Assembly: GCA_964406375.1 (NCBI GenBank)
Contig: CAYORM010000004.1
Span: forward strand, 32,124-96,123
Direction of reading: 5' to 3'
Length of the DNA: 64,000 nucleotides
From: CAYORM01 sp964406375
GTDB lineage: Bacteria > Pseudomonadota > Alphaproteobacteria > DSM-16000 > Inquilinaceae
Numbering within the stretch: position 1 is the stretch's first letter; each line of letters begins with the position of its first letter. The notes beneath the pieces were generated by a model. The model searched no databases, was not told the origin of the DNA, and saw only the letters and a program-made list of their open reading frames with translations. A program made the position numbers and the translations under genes. Positions 15,986 to 25,391 of the stretch are shown here, one piece after another.

Positions 15986-18205
15986 TCAGCCGAAGCGATT
16001 GGTCTGCGGGAAACCGCGCGGCGGCAGATGGCCGGTCAGGCCGCGCCGCGCGATCGGGATCTGCGGCTCGGTCCGGATCCGGCCGCCGGCCATCGGCCAG
16101 GAAAGCCCGGTGGCCCGGTCGAAGGTGACGAGGTCGGACAAGGAGGCGCCGTGGTACTTCTGCAGGATGACACCCTTCCCCTTGGCCAACTGCGGCAGCT
16201 CGGCGACGGGGAAGCAGAGCAGCCGGCGGTTGGTGCCGACCACGGCGACCATGTCGCCCTCCACCGGACGGCAGATCGCCGCCCGTGCGCCGTCATTGAG
16301 CACCAGCACCTGCCGGCCCGCCCGCGTCTGGGCGATGACGTCGTCCTCGGCCACGAGGAACCCGCGGCCGTCGGAGGAGGCGACAATCAGCCGGCGGCCG
16401 GGCACATGCACGAGAAGCCCGAGGATCGTCGCCTCATTGGCAAGGTCGATTGCCATCCGCACCGGCTCACCGAAGCCGCGCCCGCGCGGCAGCTTGTCCG
16501 CCGCGAGGGTGTAGAAGCGGCCGTCATCGGCGAAGAGTAGGATCTTGTCGGTGGTCTCGGCGCGCAGGACGAAGCCTTCGGCATCGCCCTCCTTGTAGCG
16601 GATCTCCGCCGGTTCGACCTGATGGCCTCGGACGGCGCGGATCCAGCCCTTGGCCGAGAGCAGGATGGTGATCGGTTCGCGCTCGACCACCGCCTCGAGC
16701 GGCACCACGACCGCCGCCGGCGGCTCGCCGATCCGGGTCCGGCGCGCGCCATGCGGTGAGCCCGGGCCGAAGCGCTTGCGGATCTCGCCGATCTCCCGGC
16801 CGATCTTCCGCCAGCGCTTGGCCTCGCTTGCGAGCAGACCCTCAAGCGACCGCTGCTCCTCGGTGAGCGCGGCATGCTCCCGCCTGATCTCCATCTCCTC
16901 GAGCTTGCGCAGTGCCCGCAGCCTCATGTCGAGGATGGCATCGGCCTGTACCTCCGTCAGCTCGAAGCGCTTGATCAGCGCCGCCTTCGGATCATCCTCC
17001 TCGCGCACGATGCGGATCACCTCGTCGAGATCGAGGAAGACGACGAGATAGCCGTCGAGGATCTCGAGACGTCGCGCGATCCGGGCGAGCCGATGGCGGC
17101 TGCGCCGCTCCAGCACCTCCATCCGGTGATCGAGGAAAGCCCGCAGCACCTCGCGCAGCCCCATCACCGAGGGGACGTTGCGCGCGTCGAGCACGTTCAT
17201 GTTGAGGGCGAAGCGCGTCTCGAGATCGGTCAGCCGGAAGAGCTGGCCCATCAGCATGTCGGCATCAACATTGCGACTCTTCGGCACCAGGACGAGCCGC
17301 ACATCCTCCGCCGACTCGTCACGGATGTCCTCGAGCTGCGGCAGCTTCTTCGACAGCAGGAGATCGGCGATGCGTTCGACGAGCTTCGACTTCGCGACCT
17401 GGTACGGAATCTCGGTCACGACGATCTGATAGAGTCCCTGCGGGAGCTTCTCGATCTCCCAGCGGGCGCGAAGGCGCAGGCTGCCCCGGCCCTTCTCATA
17501 GGCCTCGCGCACCGTCTCCTGCGATTCGACCAGTTCGCCGCCGGTTGGAAAATCTGGGCCGGGCATGACCGCGAGGATGGCGTCGAGCGAGGTGTCGGGC
17601 TTCTCGATCAGCAGCGTCAGCGCGTCGCAGATCTCCGCCACATTGTGCGGCGGGATCGACGTCGCCATGCCGACCGCGATTCCCTGTGCGCCATTGGCCA
17701 GGAGGTTCGGAAAGGCCGCCGGCAGCACCACCGGCTCGCGTCCCTCGCCGTCATAGGTCTCGCGGAAGTCGACCGCATCCTCGTCGATACCGTCGAGCAG
17801 CGCCTCGGCAACGGCGGTGAGCCGGGCCTCGGTGTAGCGCATGGCCGCGGCATTATCGCCGTCGACATTGCCGAAATTGCCCTGGCCGTCGATCAGCGGG
17901 TAGCGCTGCACGAAATCCTGGGCGAGGCGCACCATCGCCTCATAGACCGCATCATTGCCGTGCGGGTGGTACTGGCCGATGACCTCGCCGACGACGCGCG
18001 CCGATTTCTTGGGCGGGGTGTTCGGCGACAACCGGAGCTGCCGCATCGCGTAGAGGATGCGCCGATGCACCGACTTCAGGCCGTCGCGCACATCGGGCAG
18101 CGAGCGCGAGGTGATCGTCGACAGCGCGTAGGTCAGATAACGGGTCCCGAGCGCCTCGTGCAGCGCGACGGGCAGGATGTTTTCGGCTTCGGTCGGGCTC
18201 TTCAT
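15986..18205 (-). CDS. parC: DNA topoisomerase IV subunit A
   Basis: A 739-residue type IIA topoisomerase breakage-reunion subunit that decatenates daughter chromosomes with ParE. The N-terminal block RYLTYALSTITSRSLPDVRDGLKSVHRRIL is intact (read in two parts). Catalytic Tyr124 sits in AAMRYTEARL, and a C-terminal beta-pinwheel region follows. The quinolone-pocket segment reads YHPHGNDAVYEAMV, with Asp85 at the place of E. coli Ser80 and Glu89 at the place of Glu84. The start overlaps the recO stop (ATGA), so recO and parC form a unit. Confidence 0.96.
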   Translation of the reverse strand: MKSPTEAENILPVALHEALGTRYLTYALSTITSRSLPDVRDGLKSVHRRILYAMRQLRLSPNTPPKKSARVVGEVIGQYHPHGNDAVYEAMVRLAQDFVQRYPLIDGQGNFGNVDGDNAAAMRYTEARLTAVAEALLDGIDEDAVDFRETYDGEGREPVVLPAAFPNLLANGAQGIAVGMATSIPPHNVAEICDALTLLIEKPDTSLDAILAVMPGPDFPTGGELVESQETVREAYEKGRGSLRLRARWEIEKLPQGLYQIVVTEIPYQVAKSKLVERIADLLLSKKLPQLEDIRDESAEDVRLVLVPKSRNVDADMLMGQLFRLTDLETRFALNMNVLDARNVPSVMGLREVLRAFLDHRMEVLERRSRHRLARIARRLEILDGYLVVFLDLDEVIRIVREEDDPKAALIKRFELTEVQADAILDMRLRALRKLEEMEIRREHAALTEEQRSLEGLLASEAKRWRKIGREIGEIRKRFGPGSPHGARRTRIGEPPAAVVVPLEAVVEREPITILLSAKGWIRAVRGHQVEPAEIRYKEGDAEGFVLRAETTDKILLFADDGRFYTLAADKLPRGRGFGEPVRMAIDLANEATILGLLVHVPGRRLIVASSDGRGFLVAEDDVIAQTRAGRQVLVLNDGARAAICRPVEGDMVAVVGTNRRLLCFPVAELPQLAKGKGVILQKYHGASLSDLVTFDRATGLSWPMAGGRIRTEPQIPIARRGLTGHLPPRGFPQTNRFG

Positions 18206-18936
18206 GTCGGCGGCACACTATCAGATGCTGCGGCCTCGCGCCGATAGGCCTCCACAAGCCGCGTGCGCGCGGCCGGCAGGGCACGCCAGCCCTGCGCCAG
18301 CAGATGGCGCTCGAGGAAATGGCCGGTCAGCGCCAGCCCGTCGAGGATCGCGGTAGCGTCGGCGGGCCCGGCGCCGACGAGAAAGCCGGGCAGCGGCAAA
18401 AGCCGGTCGCGCCAGGGTTCGCCGGCCGCGGCCGAAACCGCCCTTCCGCTGCGCGGGCTGACATAGGCGAGATGGTCGTTGTCGCCACCGAGCGCGCAGG
18501 ACGACAGGTCGAGGCCGAAGCCGAGCTCGGCCAGCAATCCGACCTCCCAGCGCACCAGCGCCGCGTCCCAGGCCTCGCCGTCGAGCAGGGAGAGCAGCGC
18601 CGCGGTCCCGTCCCACAGCGCCGGATGCGCCTCGCGCTCGGCCATCGCGGCGTCGAGCAGCGCACAGACCGCGCCGAGCGCCATCAGTGGCAGCGGCCGG
18701 TCGATCAGCCGCCCGGCCGGCTGGTCGACCGGCTCGATCGCGAACCGGCCGAGATGATCGGCGAGCCGCGCGCGCCAGCGCGCCGCAACGAGGCTGCCGG
18801 GCTGGGCCGGCGCGCTGCGGCCATGCACCAGCCCCGCATGGCGGCCGTGGAGCCGGGCGAAGATGGTGGCGACCAGCGCCGTCTCACCATGCGGCCGGAC
18901 GCCGAGGAGGATGGCGTCGTCGCGCCACTCGATCAT
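18202..18936 (-). CDS. recO: DNA repair protein RecO
   Basis: A 244-residue recombination mediator that helps load RecA with RecR. The start MIEWRDDAILLGVRPHGE is the standard RecO N-terminal OB-fold opening, followed by LVHGRSAPAQPGSLVAARW. The ATG at 18936 is chosen for this match; the reading frame stays open upstream only as GC-rich noise. It overlaps parC by four bases and lies between an MFS gene and parC. Confidence 0.93.
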   Translation of the reverse strand: MIEWRDDAILLGVRPHGETALVATIFARLHGRHAGLVHGRSAPAQPGSLVAARWRARLADHLGRFAIEPVDQPAGRLIDRPLPLMALGAVCALLDAAMAEREAHPALWDGTAALLSLLDGEAWDAALVRWEVGLLAELGFGLDLSSCALGGDNDHLAYVSPRSGRAVSAAAGEPWRDRLLPLPGFLVGAGPADATAILDGLALTGHFLERHLLAQGWRALPAARTRLVEAYRREAAASDSVPPT

Positions 18937-18970
18937 CTCTGCCCTGCCCGTTCGCGCGCCATCCGCCGCC

Positions 18971-20140
18971 TCACCGCCCGGCGCGCCGCATCGCGGCGCG
19001 CAGCAGCGGCGGGACGACCAGGAGGAAGGGCAGTCCCATGGCGATGAACAGCGCGTCGGGCGGCCCGACCTGCATCGCCACGCCACCGAGCGGCGGTCCG
19101 GCGATGAAGCCCGCTGTGTAGGCCATGATGAAGGTGGCGTTGGCAGCCGCGACGAAGCCTGGCGGCACGGCCCTGACGGCGAGCGTCAGCCCGATCGTGT
19201 AGAAGCTGCCGATCGCCCCGCCCCACAGCGCCATCACCACCCAGCCAGCCGCACCGGCCTCTGCGGTCAGAGGCGCCCCGGCGGTGCAGGCCAGCGTCGC
19301 CATCACGAAGATGAGGACGAGGCGCGGGCCGCGGACCGTGTCGACGAGCCAGCCGGCCAGCGGCTGGAATCCCAGCGCGCCGATGGCGAAGACCGAGGCG
19401 AGTGCCACGATCCGTTCTTCGGAGAAGGCGTTGGCGACACCATAGAGCGGGAAGAGGGTTGAGACCGTCCCCTCGCCGAAGCCGCAGAGAAAGCCCGCAG
19501 CGACCGCCACCGGGGCGGCGGCGACAACATCCACGAGGCGCCCCGCCCCGTGTCGCGATGGCAGGGCCGGCATCCGCCTGCGGGAAGCCAGGATCGGCAG
19601 GCTGCCGGAAGCGAGCAGCAGTGCGGCAAGGAGGAACGGCGCCGTGCCGGTGGTGCCCGCCATGCCGAGCAGCAGCGGACCGGCGGCCATGCCACCACCC
19701 CAGATCGTCGCGTAGATCGACAGGATGCGGCCGCGCGACCCCTCACCGGCCAGAAGGTTGATCCAGGTCTCGCTGAGCACCCAGACGGCCGCCGTCGCCC
19801 CGCCCAGGACAAAGCGCAGCGCCAGCAGGGCCGCAGCGCCGTCGACATGCGGGAAGACCGCCAGGACCGCGGCGGAGAGCAGCAGCGCGAGGGTGATCGA
19901 GCGGCCGAGACCCAGGGCGCGGGCCAGCCGCGGGGCCTGCGGGCCGGCGAGCAGCAGCGCGGCCGAATAGACCGCGGCATTGATCCCGATGAACCCTTCG
20001 GAAAAGCCGCGGCGCTCGAGAAAGAGTGCCATCAGCGGCGCGGTCATGCCGATGACGAGGCCGACACAGGCCGCGCTCGCCAGCACGGCGACCAGGCTCA
20101 GCCGCCGGTCGCGCGGCGCGAGGACGAGGCACTCGGTCAT
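18971..20140 (-). CDS. MFS transporter (YcaD-like group)
   Basis: A 389-residue major facilitator with about 12 helices. LALRFVLGGATAAVWVLSETWINLL and FLCGFGEGTVSTLFPLYGVA resemble the YcaD/UMF-type MFS proteins that have two symmetric six-helix halves (motifs shortened here). The start ATG at 20140 begins MTECLVLAPRDRRLSLVAVL. The substrate is unknown. It is inserted between era and recO, which usually adjoin in Alphaproteobacteria. It sits in the same direction, so it is probably co-transcribed with the housekeeping genes. Confidence 0.85.
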   Translation of the reverse strand: MTECLVLAPRDRRLSLVAVLASAACVGLVIGMTAPLMALFLERRGFSEGFIGINAAVYSAALLLAGPQAPRLARALGLGRSITLALLLSAAVLAVFPHVDGAAALLALRFVLGGATAAVWVLSETWINLLAGEGSRGRILSIYATIWGGGMAAGPLLLGMAGTTGTAPFLLAALLLASGSLPILASRRRMPALPSRHGAGRLVDVVAAAPVAVAAGFLCGFGEGTVSTLFPLYGVANAFSEERIVALASVFAIGALGFQPLAGWLVDTVRGPRLVLIFVMATLACTAGAPLTAEAGAAGWVVMALWGGAIGSFYTIGLTLAVRAVPPGFVAAANATFIMAYTAGFIAGPPLGGVAMQVGPPDALFIAMGLPFLLVVPPLLRAAMRRAGR

Positions 20141-20162
20141 AGCCCGGCAGGATGTGGACCGG

Positions 20163-21077
20163 TCAGGCCCCGAAGTCGAGGCCCCAGGCGGCATAGCGCT
20201 CCGGGTCATCCATCCAGTTGGCGCGTACCTTCACGAAGATCGAGAGATGGACGCGCCGCTCCAGGATCTCCTCGAGCTCGAGGCGTGCCTCGGTGCCGAT
20301 CGCCTTGACCATCTGGCCGCCGCGACCGAGCACGATCGCCTTCTGGCCTTCCCGCTGGACATAGATGACCTGGCCGATCCGGATCGCCCCCTTCTCCGGC
20401 TCCTCCCAGCTCTCCGTCTCGACGGTGATCGCGTAGGGCAACTCCTGCTGGAGTCGCATGAACAGCTTCTCGCGCGTGATCTCGGCGGCGAGGAGCCGCA
20501 TCGGCATGTCGGAGACCTGATCTTCCGGGAAGAGCCATGCGCCCTCCGGTAGCCGTGCGGCGAGGGCCTCGCGCAGCGCCGGCACACCGTCGCCCGTCAG
20601 CGCCGAGATCATGAAGGTGTCGGTGAAAAGGCCGCTCTCGTTCAGCGACGCCGCGAGGGACAGCAGCTTCTCCGGCCGGATCGCGTCGACCTTGTTGAGC
20701 ACGAGGATCGCCTGCCGCCCGCCCGCCTTCAGCCGCTCGACGATGTCGAGCGTCTCCGCGTTGACGCGTTTCAACGCGGCGTCGACGATCAGCAGGATCT
20801 CATCGGCATCCTCCGTCCCCGCCCAGGCGGCCGCGACCATCGCCCGGTCGAGCCGCCGTTTCGGACGGAAGATGCCCGGCGTGTCGACCAGGATGATCTG
20901 CGTCGGCCCTTCGAGGGCGATGCCGAGGATGCGGCTGCGCGTGGTCTGCACCTTTGGCGAGACGATCGCAACCTTGCTGCCGACGAGGGTGTTGATCAGC
21001 GTCGACTTGCCGGCATTGGGCGCACCGATCACCGCCACATAGCCGCAGCGCGGCGCTTGCTCGTTCATCGCACTCAT
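20163..21077 (-). CDS. era: GTPase Era
   Basis: A 304-residue essential GTPase acting in 16S rRNA maturation and 30S assembly. The G1 motif is GAPNAGKSTLIN, G3 is DTPGI, and G4 is NKVD. The C-terminal KH domain includes YVQREGQKAIVLGRGGQMVK. The start ATG 21077 (MSAMNEQ) overlaps the rnc stop by four bases; ATG 21068 is a possible inner start. The rnc-era order and coupling are conserved widely in Proteobacteria. Confidence 0.97.
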   Translation of the reverse strand: MSAMNEQAPRCGYVAVIGAPNAGKSTLINTLVGSKVAIVSPKVQTTRSRILGIALEGPTQIILVDTPGIFRPKRRLDRAMVAAAWAGTEDADEILLIVDAALKRVNAETLDIVERLKAGGRQAILVLNKVDAIRPEKLLSLAASLNESGLFTDTFMISALTGDGVPALREALAARLPEGAWLFPEDQVSDMPMRLLAAEITREKLFMRLQQELPYAITVETESWEEPEKGAIRIGQVIYVQREGQKAIVLGRGGQMVKAIGTEARLELEEILERRVHLSIFVKVRANWMDDPERYAAWGLDFGA

Positions 21078-21793
21078 GGCCGCCGCCTCCCCGCCCGCAC
21101 GCCGCCGGGGCGTCCGGCCTCGCGTTCCAGGAAGGCCGCCGCCGCCGCCCGCTCGGCCTCGCGCTTTGAGGGACCGGTCGCTGTGACCGGAGCGGCGCCG
21201 TCGACCTCCAGCCGGATGGTGAAGACCGGCTGATGGTCGGGACCCGACCTGTCGGTGACGACATAACGGGGCAGCGGCAGGCTGCGGCCGAGCGCCCATT
21301 CCTGCAGCGTCGATTTCGGATCACGCGGCGGCCGCGCCTCGCGATCGAGCATCGCCGCCCAATGGGACCGCACCACCGCCCGCGCCACGTCGAAACCGGC
21401 ATCGAGATGGATGGCGCCGATCACCGCCTCGCAGGCATCGGCCAAGATAGTCGGATTCTCCCGCTTGCCCTCGTCACCCGCCGCGATGGCGAGCGCCGGG
21501 CCGATGCCGAGCGCCTGCGCCACCTCGGCCAGAGCATCGCGCTGCACGGCGGCGGCAAAGCGCCGGCCGAGTGCGCCCTCCGCTTCGTCCGGATGGCGCT
21601 CGATCAGCATCTCGGCGACGGCGAGCCCGAGCACCCGGTCACCCAGAAACTCCAGACGCTCATAATTCGCTGGGCGATCGCGCCGTCCCTCGCCAGCGCT
21701 CGAATGGGTCAGCGCCTCCTCCAGCAGCGCCCGGCGGGCGAAGCGGTGGCCGAGGCGCGCCTCAAGCCGATCGATCGGCGAGGCCGCACTCAC
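21074..21793 (-). CDS. rnc: Ribonuclease III
   Basis: A 239-residue double-stranded RNA endonuclease for rRNA precursor and mRNA processing. The signature ANYERLEFLGDRVLGLAVAE carries Glu48 and Asp52. The second acidic pair lies in ADACEAVIGAIHLDAG. The C-terminal dsRNA-binding domain runs from about residue 160 (DPKSTLQEWALGRSLPLPRY) to the GPSKREAERAAAAAFLE block. It starts six bases after the lepB stop and overlaps era by four. Confidence 0.96.
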   Translation of the reverse strand: MSAASPIDRLEARLGHRFARRALLEEALTHSSAGEGRRDRPANYERLEFLGDRVLGLAVAEMLIERHPDEAEGALGRRFAAAVQRDALAEVAQALGIGPALAIAAGDEGKRENPTILADACEAVIGAIHLDAGFDVARAVVRSHWAAMLDREARPPRDPKSTLQEWALGRSLPLPRYVVTDRSGPDHQPVFTIRLEVDGAAPVTATGPSKREAERAAAAAFLEREAGRPGGVRAGRRRP

Positions 21794-21799
21794 GCCCGC

Positions 21800-22561
21800 T
21801 CACCTGATCGCGGTGAACAGCCGGTCAAAGCGCAGCGCCGTGGGCCACTTCCAGATTTCCCAGAAGCTCGCATTCTCCAGGCTGAACCAACGGATCTCGG
21901 CACGACCGACCAGATTCTCCTCGGGGACGAAACCGACCGCCATCAGCACCCGGCTGTCGGTGCTGCAGTCGCGATTGTCACCCATCATGAAGTAGTTGTT
22001 CTCGGGCACGTGATAGACGCGCGTGTCATCCAGCGGCTCCCGGTCACTGCGCTCGAGAACGATGTGGCTCACCCCGTTGGGCAGCGTCTCGATATATTGC
22101 TGGTAGGTGCCCACCTGGCCGGCGCATTCCGACTGAACCTCGCCGACGAACTCGCGCTGCACCGGCTCACCATTGATGTGGAGGACGCCGCCGCGCATCT
22201 GGATCTCGTCGCCGGGCAGGCCGATCACCCGCTTGATGTAATCCTTGCTCTCATCCGTCGGCAGCATGAAGACGGCGACATCGCCCCGTTCGGGCGGCGA
22301 TCCGAGAATGCGCCCCTCGAACAGCGGCAGGCCGAAGAGCAGCGTCTTGTGGCTGTAGCCGTAGGAATACTTCGAGACGAACAGATAGTCGCCGACCAGC
22401 AGCGTCGGGATCATCGAGCCGGTCGGGATGTTGAAGGGCTCGAAGGCGACGGTGCGTATCCCGAGGGCGATCAGCACCGCATAGATCACGGTGCGGACGG
22501 TCTCGCCCAGACCGCCGCTCTTGCCCTTGGCCATCGACCCCAGGTCCCGAACATTCGACAT
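21800..22561 (-). CDS. lepB: Signal peptidase I
   Basis: A 253-residue membrane-anchored serine/lysine protease that removes Sec signal peptides. A single N-terminal helix (about residues 21-40) is followed by the catalytic Ser49 in NIPTGSMIPTL. Catalytic Lys110 lies in DYIKRVIGLPGDEI. The late box GDNRDCSTDSR is present. ATG 22561 is used; an in-frame ATG at residue 10 (22534) is an alternative. lepB-rnc-era is the standard order; acpS and pdxJ, which often precede lepB in this class, are not here. Confidence 0.96.
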   Translation of the reverse strand: MSNVRDLGSMAKGKSGGLGETVRTVIYAVLIALGIRTVAFEPFNIPTGSMIPTLLVGDYLFVSKYSYGYSHKTLLFGLPLFEGRILGSPPERGDVAVFMLPTDESKDYIKRVIGLPGDEIQMRGGVLHINGEPVQREFVGEVQSECAGQVGTYQQYIETLPNGVSHIVLERSDREPLDDTRVYHVPENNYFMMGDNRDCSTDSRVLMAVGFVPEENLVGRAEIRWFSLENASFWEIWKWPTALRFDRLFTAIR

Positions 22562-22613
22562 GCCGGCCCTGTATGGGGCGGTGTCTCGCCGAAATCAACC
22601 GCGGCCCGACACG

Positions 22614-24776
22614 TCAGGTCTTCGCACGCTCCACCGCGCTGATCGCGGGGGTCGCCCGCAGCGCCGCGACGATGGCGTTGAGGTGCTTCACGTCACGCAC
22701 CTCGACATCGAGCAGCAGGTCGAAGAAATCGAGCGAACGGTTGGTGATCTTGAGATTGGTGATGTTGCCGCCGCTGCGGCCGATGACGGTCGTCAGCGTG
22801 CCGAGGCTGCCCGGCTCGTTGCTGACGGTCACGACAATCCGGCCGACGAAGCGCTCGAGCGAATCCTGCGAGGCGTCCCAGCTGACGTCGAGCCAGCGCT
22901 CGGGGGCGTTGTAGAAGCTCTCCAGCGTGTCGCAGTCGATCGTGTGGATGGTGACGCCTTTGCCCGTCGTGACGATGCCGACGATGCGGTCGCCCGGGAT
23001 CGGGTGGCAGCACCGCGCGTAATGCACGGCGAGATTGGGGATGAGGCCGCGGATCGCGATTGAGCCGGGCTGGTCGGAGCGCCGGGGCCCGCGGTTGAGC
23101 GGCACGATCCGCCCGGCCTTCTCGCCCCCGGTCGGGCGGTGTCCGGGGAAGACGGCGTTGAAAACCTCGCGGGTCCCGAGAACGCCCGCGCCGACACTGG
23201 CACAGAGATCCTCGACCGTGCCCGCCTTGAAGATCTTGAGGACACCGTCGAGCGCCTTCTCGGTGTATTCGTAGCCCTCCTGCCGGAACAGGTTCTGCAG
23301 CATCGACCGGCCGAGCTTGGCGTGCTCGGCATGCTGCTGTTGGCGCGCGAAACGACGGATGCGGGCGCGCGCCTTGCCGGTGACGACGAAGCGCTCCCAT
23401 TCCAGGGAGGGCTTCGAGGTCTTTGAGGTGATGATCTCGACCTGATCGCCGTTGCGCAGCACCTGGCGCAGCTGGACCATGCGGCCATTGACCTTGGCGC
23501 CGACGCAGGTGTCGCCGATCTCGCTGTGGACGGCATAGGCGAAGTCGACCGGCGTCGCCCCCTGCGGCAGCGCGATCAGCGCGCCCTTCGGCGTGAAGCA
23601 GAAGACCTGGTCCTGGAAGAGCGCGAGCTTGGTATGCTCGAGGAACTCCTCCGGCTTCTGCGCCTGGTCGAGGATGTCGAGCAGATCGCGCAGCCAGCGA
23701 TATTCCGGCGCGTGCTGGCTCTCGGCGAGGCGCGCGGCGCCGCCCTGCTTGTACGCCCAATGGGCCGCGACGCCGAGCTCGGCGACCGCATGCATGTCAC
23801 GGGTGCGGATCTGCACCTCGATGCGCTGGCGGAACGGCCCGATGACGCCGGTGTGCAGCGAACGATAGCCGTTCGGCTTCGGCGTGGAGATGTAGTCCTT
23901 GAAGCGGCCGGGCAGGCAGGCGTAGCGGCCATGGATCAGCCCGAGCGCGTGATAGCAGTCGCCGATCGTGTCGACGACGATGCGGAAGGCCATGATGTCG
24001 GCGAGCTGCTCGAATGCCGCGTTCTTCCGCTGCATCTTCCGCCAGATCGAGTAGGGGCGCTTCTCGCGGCCGGAGATGGCGGCGTCGACGCCCCCCTCGC
24101 GCATCACCTCGCGCAGTTCCTCGACGATGCGCGCGGGCATGTCGTGCCCCTCGGCGCGCAGCTGGGCTAGGCGGCGGACGATGCTGTCACGCGCATCCGG
24201 GTTGAGATGCGCAAAGGCGAGATCCTCAAGCTCCTCCTGCATCTCGTGCATGCCGATCCGCTCGGCGAGCGGCGCGTAGATCTCGATCGTCTCGCGCGCG
24301 ATGCGGTGGCGGCGGTCGAAATCCTTGATCGCCCCCAGCGTCCGCATGTTGTGGAGCCGGTCGGCGAGCTTGACCAGGAGGACACGGATGTCCTTCGACA
24401 TCGCGACGACCAGCTTGCGGAAATTCTCCGCCTGCTTGGCCTCGTCGCTCTGAAGTTGCAGCTTGGAGAGCTTAGTGACGCCGTCGACGAGCTGGGCCGT
24501 CTCCTGACCGAACAGCCGCTCGAGATCCTCGAGCGTGGCCCCCGTGTCCTCGACCGTGTCGTGCAGGAGTCCGGTAACGATCGAGCCGGTGTCGAGCTTC
24601 ATCCCGGCGAGGATGCCCGCGACCTCGATCGGATGGGTGAAATAGGGATCGCCGGAGGCCCGCTTCTGCGAGCCATGCGCCTTCATCGAGTAGACATAGG
24701 CGCGGTTGATCAGATCCTCGTCGGCGTCGGGATCGTAGGCCTTGACGCGCTCGACGAGTTCGTACTGGCGGATCAT
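22614..24776 (-). CDS. relA: Bifunctional (p)ppGpp synthetase/hydrolase (Rsh, RelA/SpoT)
   Basis: A 720-residue stringent-response enzyme. The HD hydrolase motif is intact: THPIEVA, then LLHDTVEDT with His72-Asp73. The synthetase core FKDYISTPKPNGYRSLHT is preceded by Arg, giving the RxKD form found in bifunctional Rsh proteins rather than the ExDD of specialised RelA. A TGS domain (FCFTPKGALIALPQGATPV) and a C-terminal ACT domain follow. The start ATG 24776 (MIRQYELVERVKAYDPD) is the conserved alphaproteobacterial N-terminus. rpoZ lies 172 bp upstream. Confidence 0.96.
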   Translation of the reverse strand: MIRQYELVERVKAYDPDADEDLINRAYVYSMKAHGSQKRASGDPYFTHPIEVAGILAGMKLDTGSIVTGLLHDTVEDTGATLEDLERLFGQETAQLVDGVTKLSKLQLQSDEAKQAENFRKLVVAMSKDIRVLLVKLADRLHNMRTLGAIKDFDRRHRIARETIEIYAPLAERIGMHEMQEELEDLAFAHLNPDARDSIVRRLAQLRAEGHDMPARIVEELREVMREGGVDAAISGREKRPYSIWRKMQRKNAAFEQLADIMAFRIVVDTIGDCYHALGLIHGRYACLPGRFKDYISTPKPNGYRSLHTGVIGPFRQRIEVQIRTRDMHAVAELGVAAHWAYKQGGAARLAESQHAPEYRWLRDLLDILDQAQKPEEFLEHTKLALFQDQVFCFTPKGALIALPQGATPVDFAYAVHSEIGDTCVGAKVNGRMVQLRQVLRNGDQVEIITSKTSKPSLEWERFVVTGKARARIRRFARQQQHAEHAKLGRSMLQNLFRQEGYEYTEKALDGVLKIFKAGTVEDLCASVGAGVLGTREVFNAVFPGHRPTGGEKAGRIVPLNRGPRRSDQPGSIAIRGLIPNLAVHYARCCHPIPGDRIVGIVTTGKGVTIHTIDCDTLESFYNAPERWLDVSWDASQDSLERFVGRIVVTVSNEPGSLGTLTTVIGRSGGNITNLKITNRSLDFFDLLLDVEVRDVKHLNAIVAALRATPAISAVERAKT

Positions 24777-24864
24777 CGCGCGATGGCTGGAGGGGCGGGA
24801 CGGATCGGTCCGGGTGGCGGCCGGTCCGTCAGGCGGAATGTGCGGCGTCCCGGGACCGGCCGTA

Positions 24865-24886
24865 ACGGGCGGATCGAACCGCCCGT
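24865..24886 (-). terminator. Hairpin between rpoZ and relA
   Basis: ACGGGCGG-ATCGAA-CCGCCCGT is a perfect 8-bp inverted repeat in the 172-bp gap. A flanking CCCGGGAC/GTCCCGGG pair overlaps it. It is a candidate rpoZ terminator or attenuator. No T-run is seen on the minus strand. Confidence 0.4.
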
Positions 24887-24948
24887 CCCGGGTCGCGGTG
24901 GCGATGTCCGGGCGTGCAGCGACGGCACCCCCGGTCGCCGGCAGCGGG

Positions 24949-25362
24949 TCAGGGGGCGTCGTCGTCCGTGCTCGTCGCGAACTCGGTCGCGAACTCTTCT
25001 TCGGCACCGTCCTCCTCGACGTCCTCGAAGAGCTTGCGCCCCTCGCCTTCCACGGACTCCGCCGCGATGCCCTGCTTCAGCCAGTCCTCTTCGCCGGCCA
25101 TGAGGTCGACGACCTCCTCATCGGCCTCATCGCTCTCGATCACCTTCTGGTGGCCACGCACCAGCGCCTCGCGCAGCGAGTCGATCGACACCGTCTCCTC
25201 GGCGATCTCGCGCAGTGCCACGACCGGATTCTTGTCGTTGTCGCGATCGATCGACAGCGCGGCGCCAGCCGAGATGTCACGCGCCCGCTGCGCCGCCACC
25301 AGCACCAGGTCGAAGCGGTTCGGGATCTTCAGGACACAATCTTCGACGGTGACGCGCGCCAT
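24949..25362 (-). CDS. rpoZ: RNA polymerase omega subunit
   Basis: A 137-residue RNA polymerase subunit that helps beta-prime folding and, in Proteobacteria, forms part of a ppGpp site. MARVTVEDCVLKIPNRFDLV and AAQRARDISAGAALSID are the omega signature; the remainder is an acidic tail (DEADEEVVDLMAGEEDW onward) typical of alphaproteobacterial omega. It precedes the ppGpp synthetase/hydrolase gene. A well-formed sigma-70-type promoter lies just upstream. Confidence 0.97.
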   Translation of the reverse strand: MARVTVEDCVLKIPNRFDLVLVAAQRARDISAGAALSIDRDNDKNPVVALREIAEETVSIDSLREALVRGHQKVIESDEADEEVVDLMAGEEDWLKQGIAAESVEGEGRKLFEDVEEDGAEEEFATEFATSTDDDAP

Positions 25363-25391
25363 GTCGATTCAGGCTCCACAGGGATTGAACT

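Noticed and set aside
16874..18247. Plus-strand open frame opposite parC
   Set aside because: Antisense shadow of a conserved topoisomerase gene.
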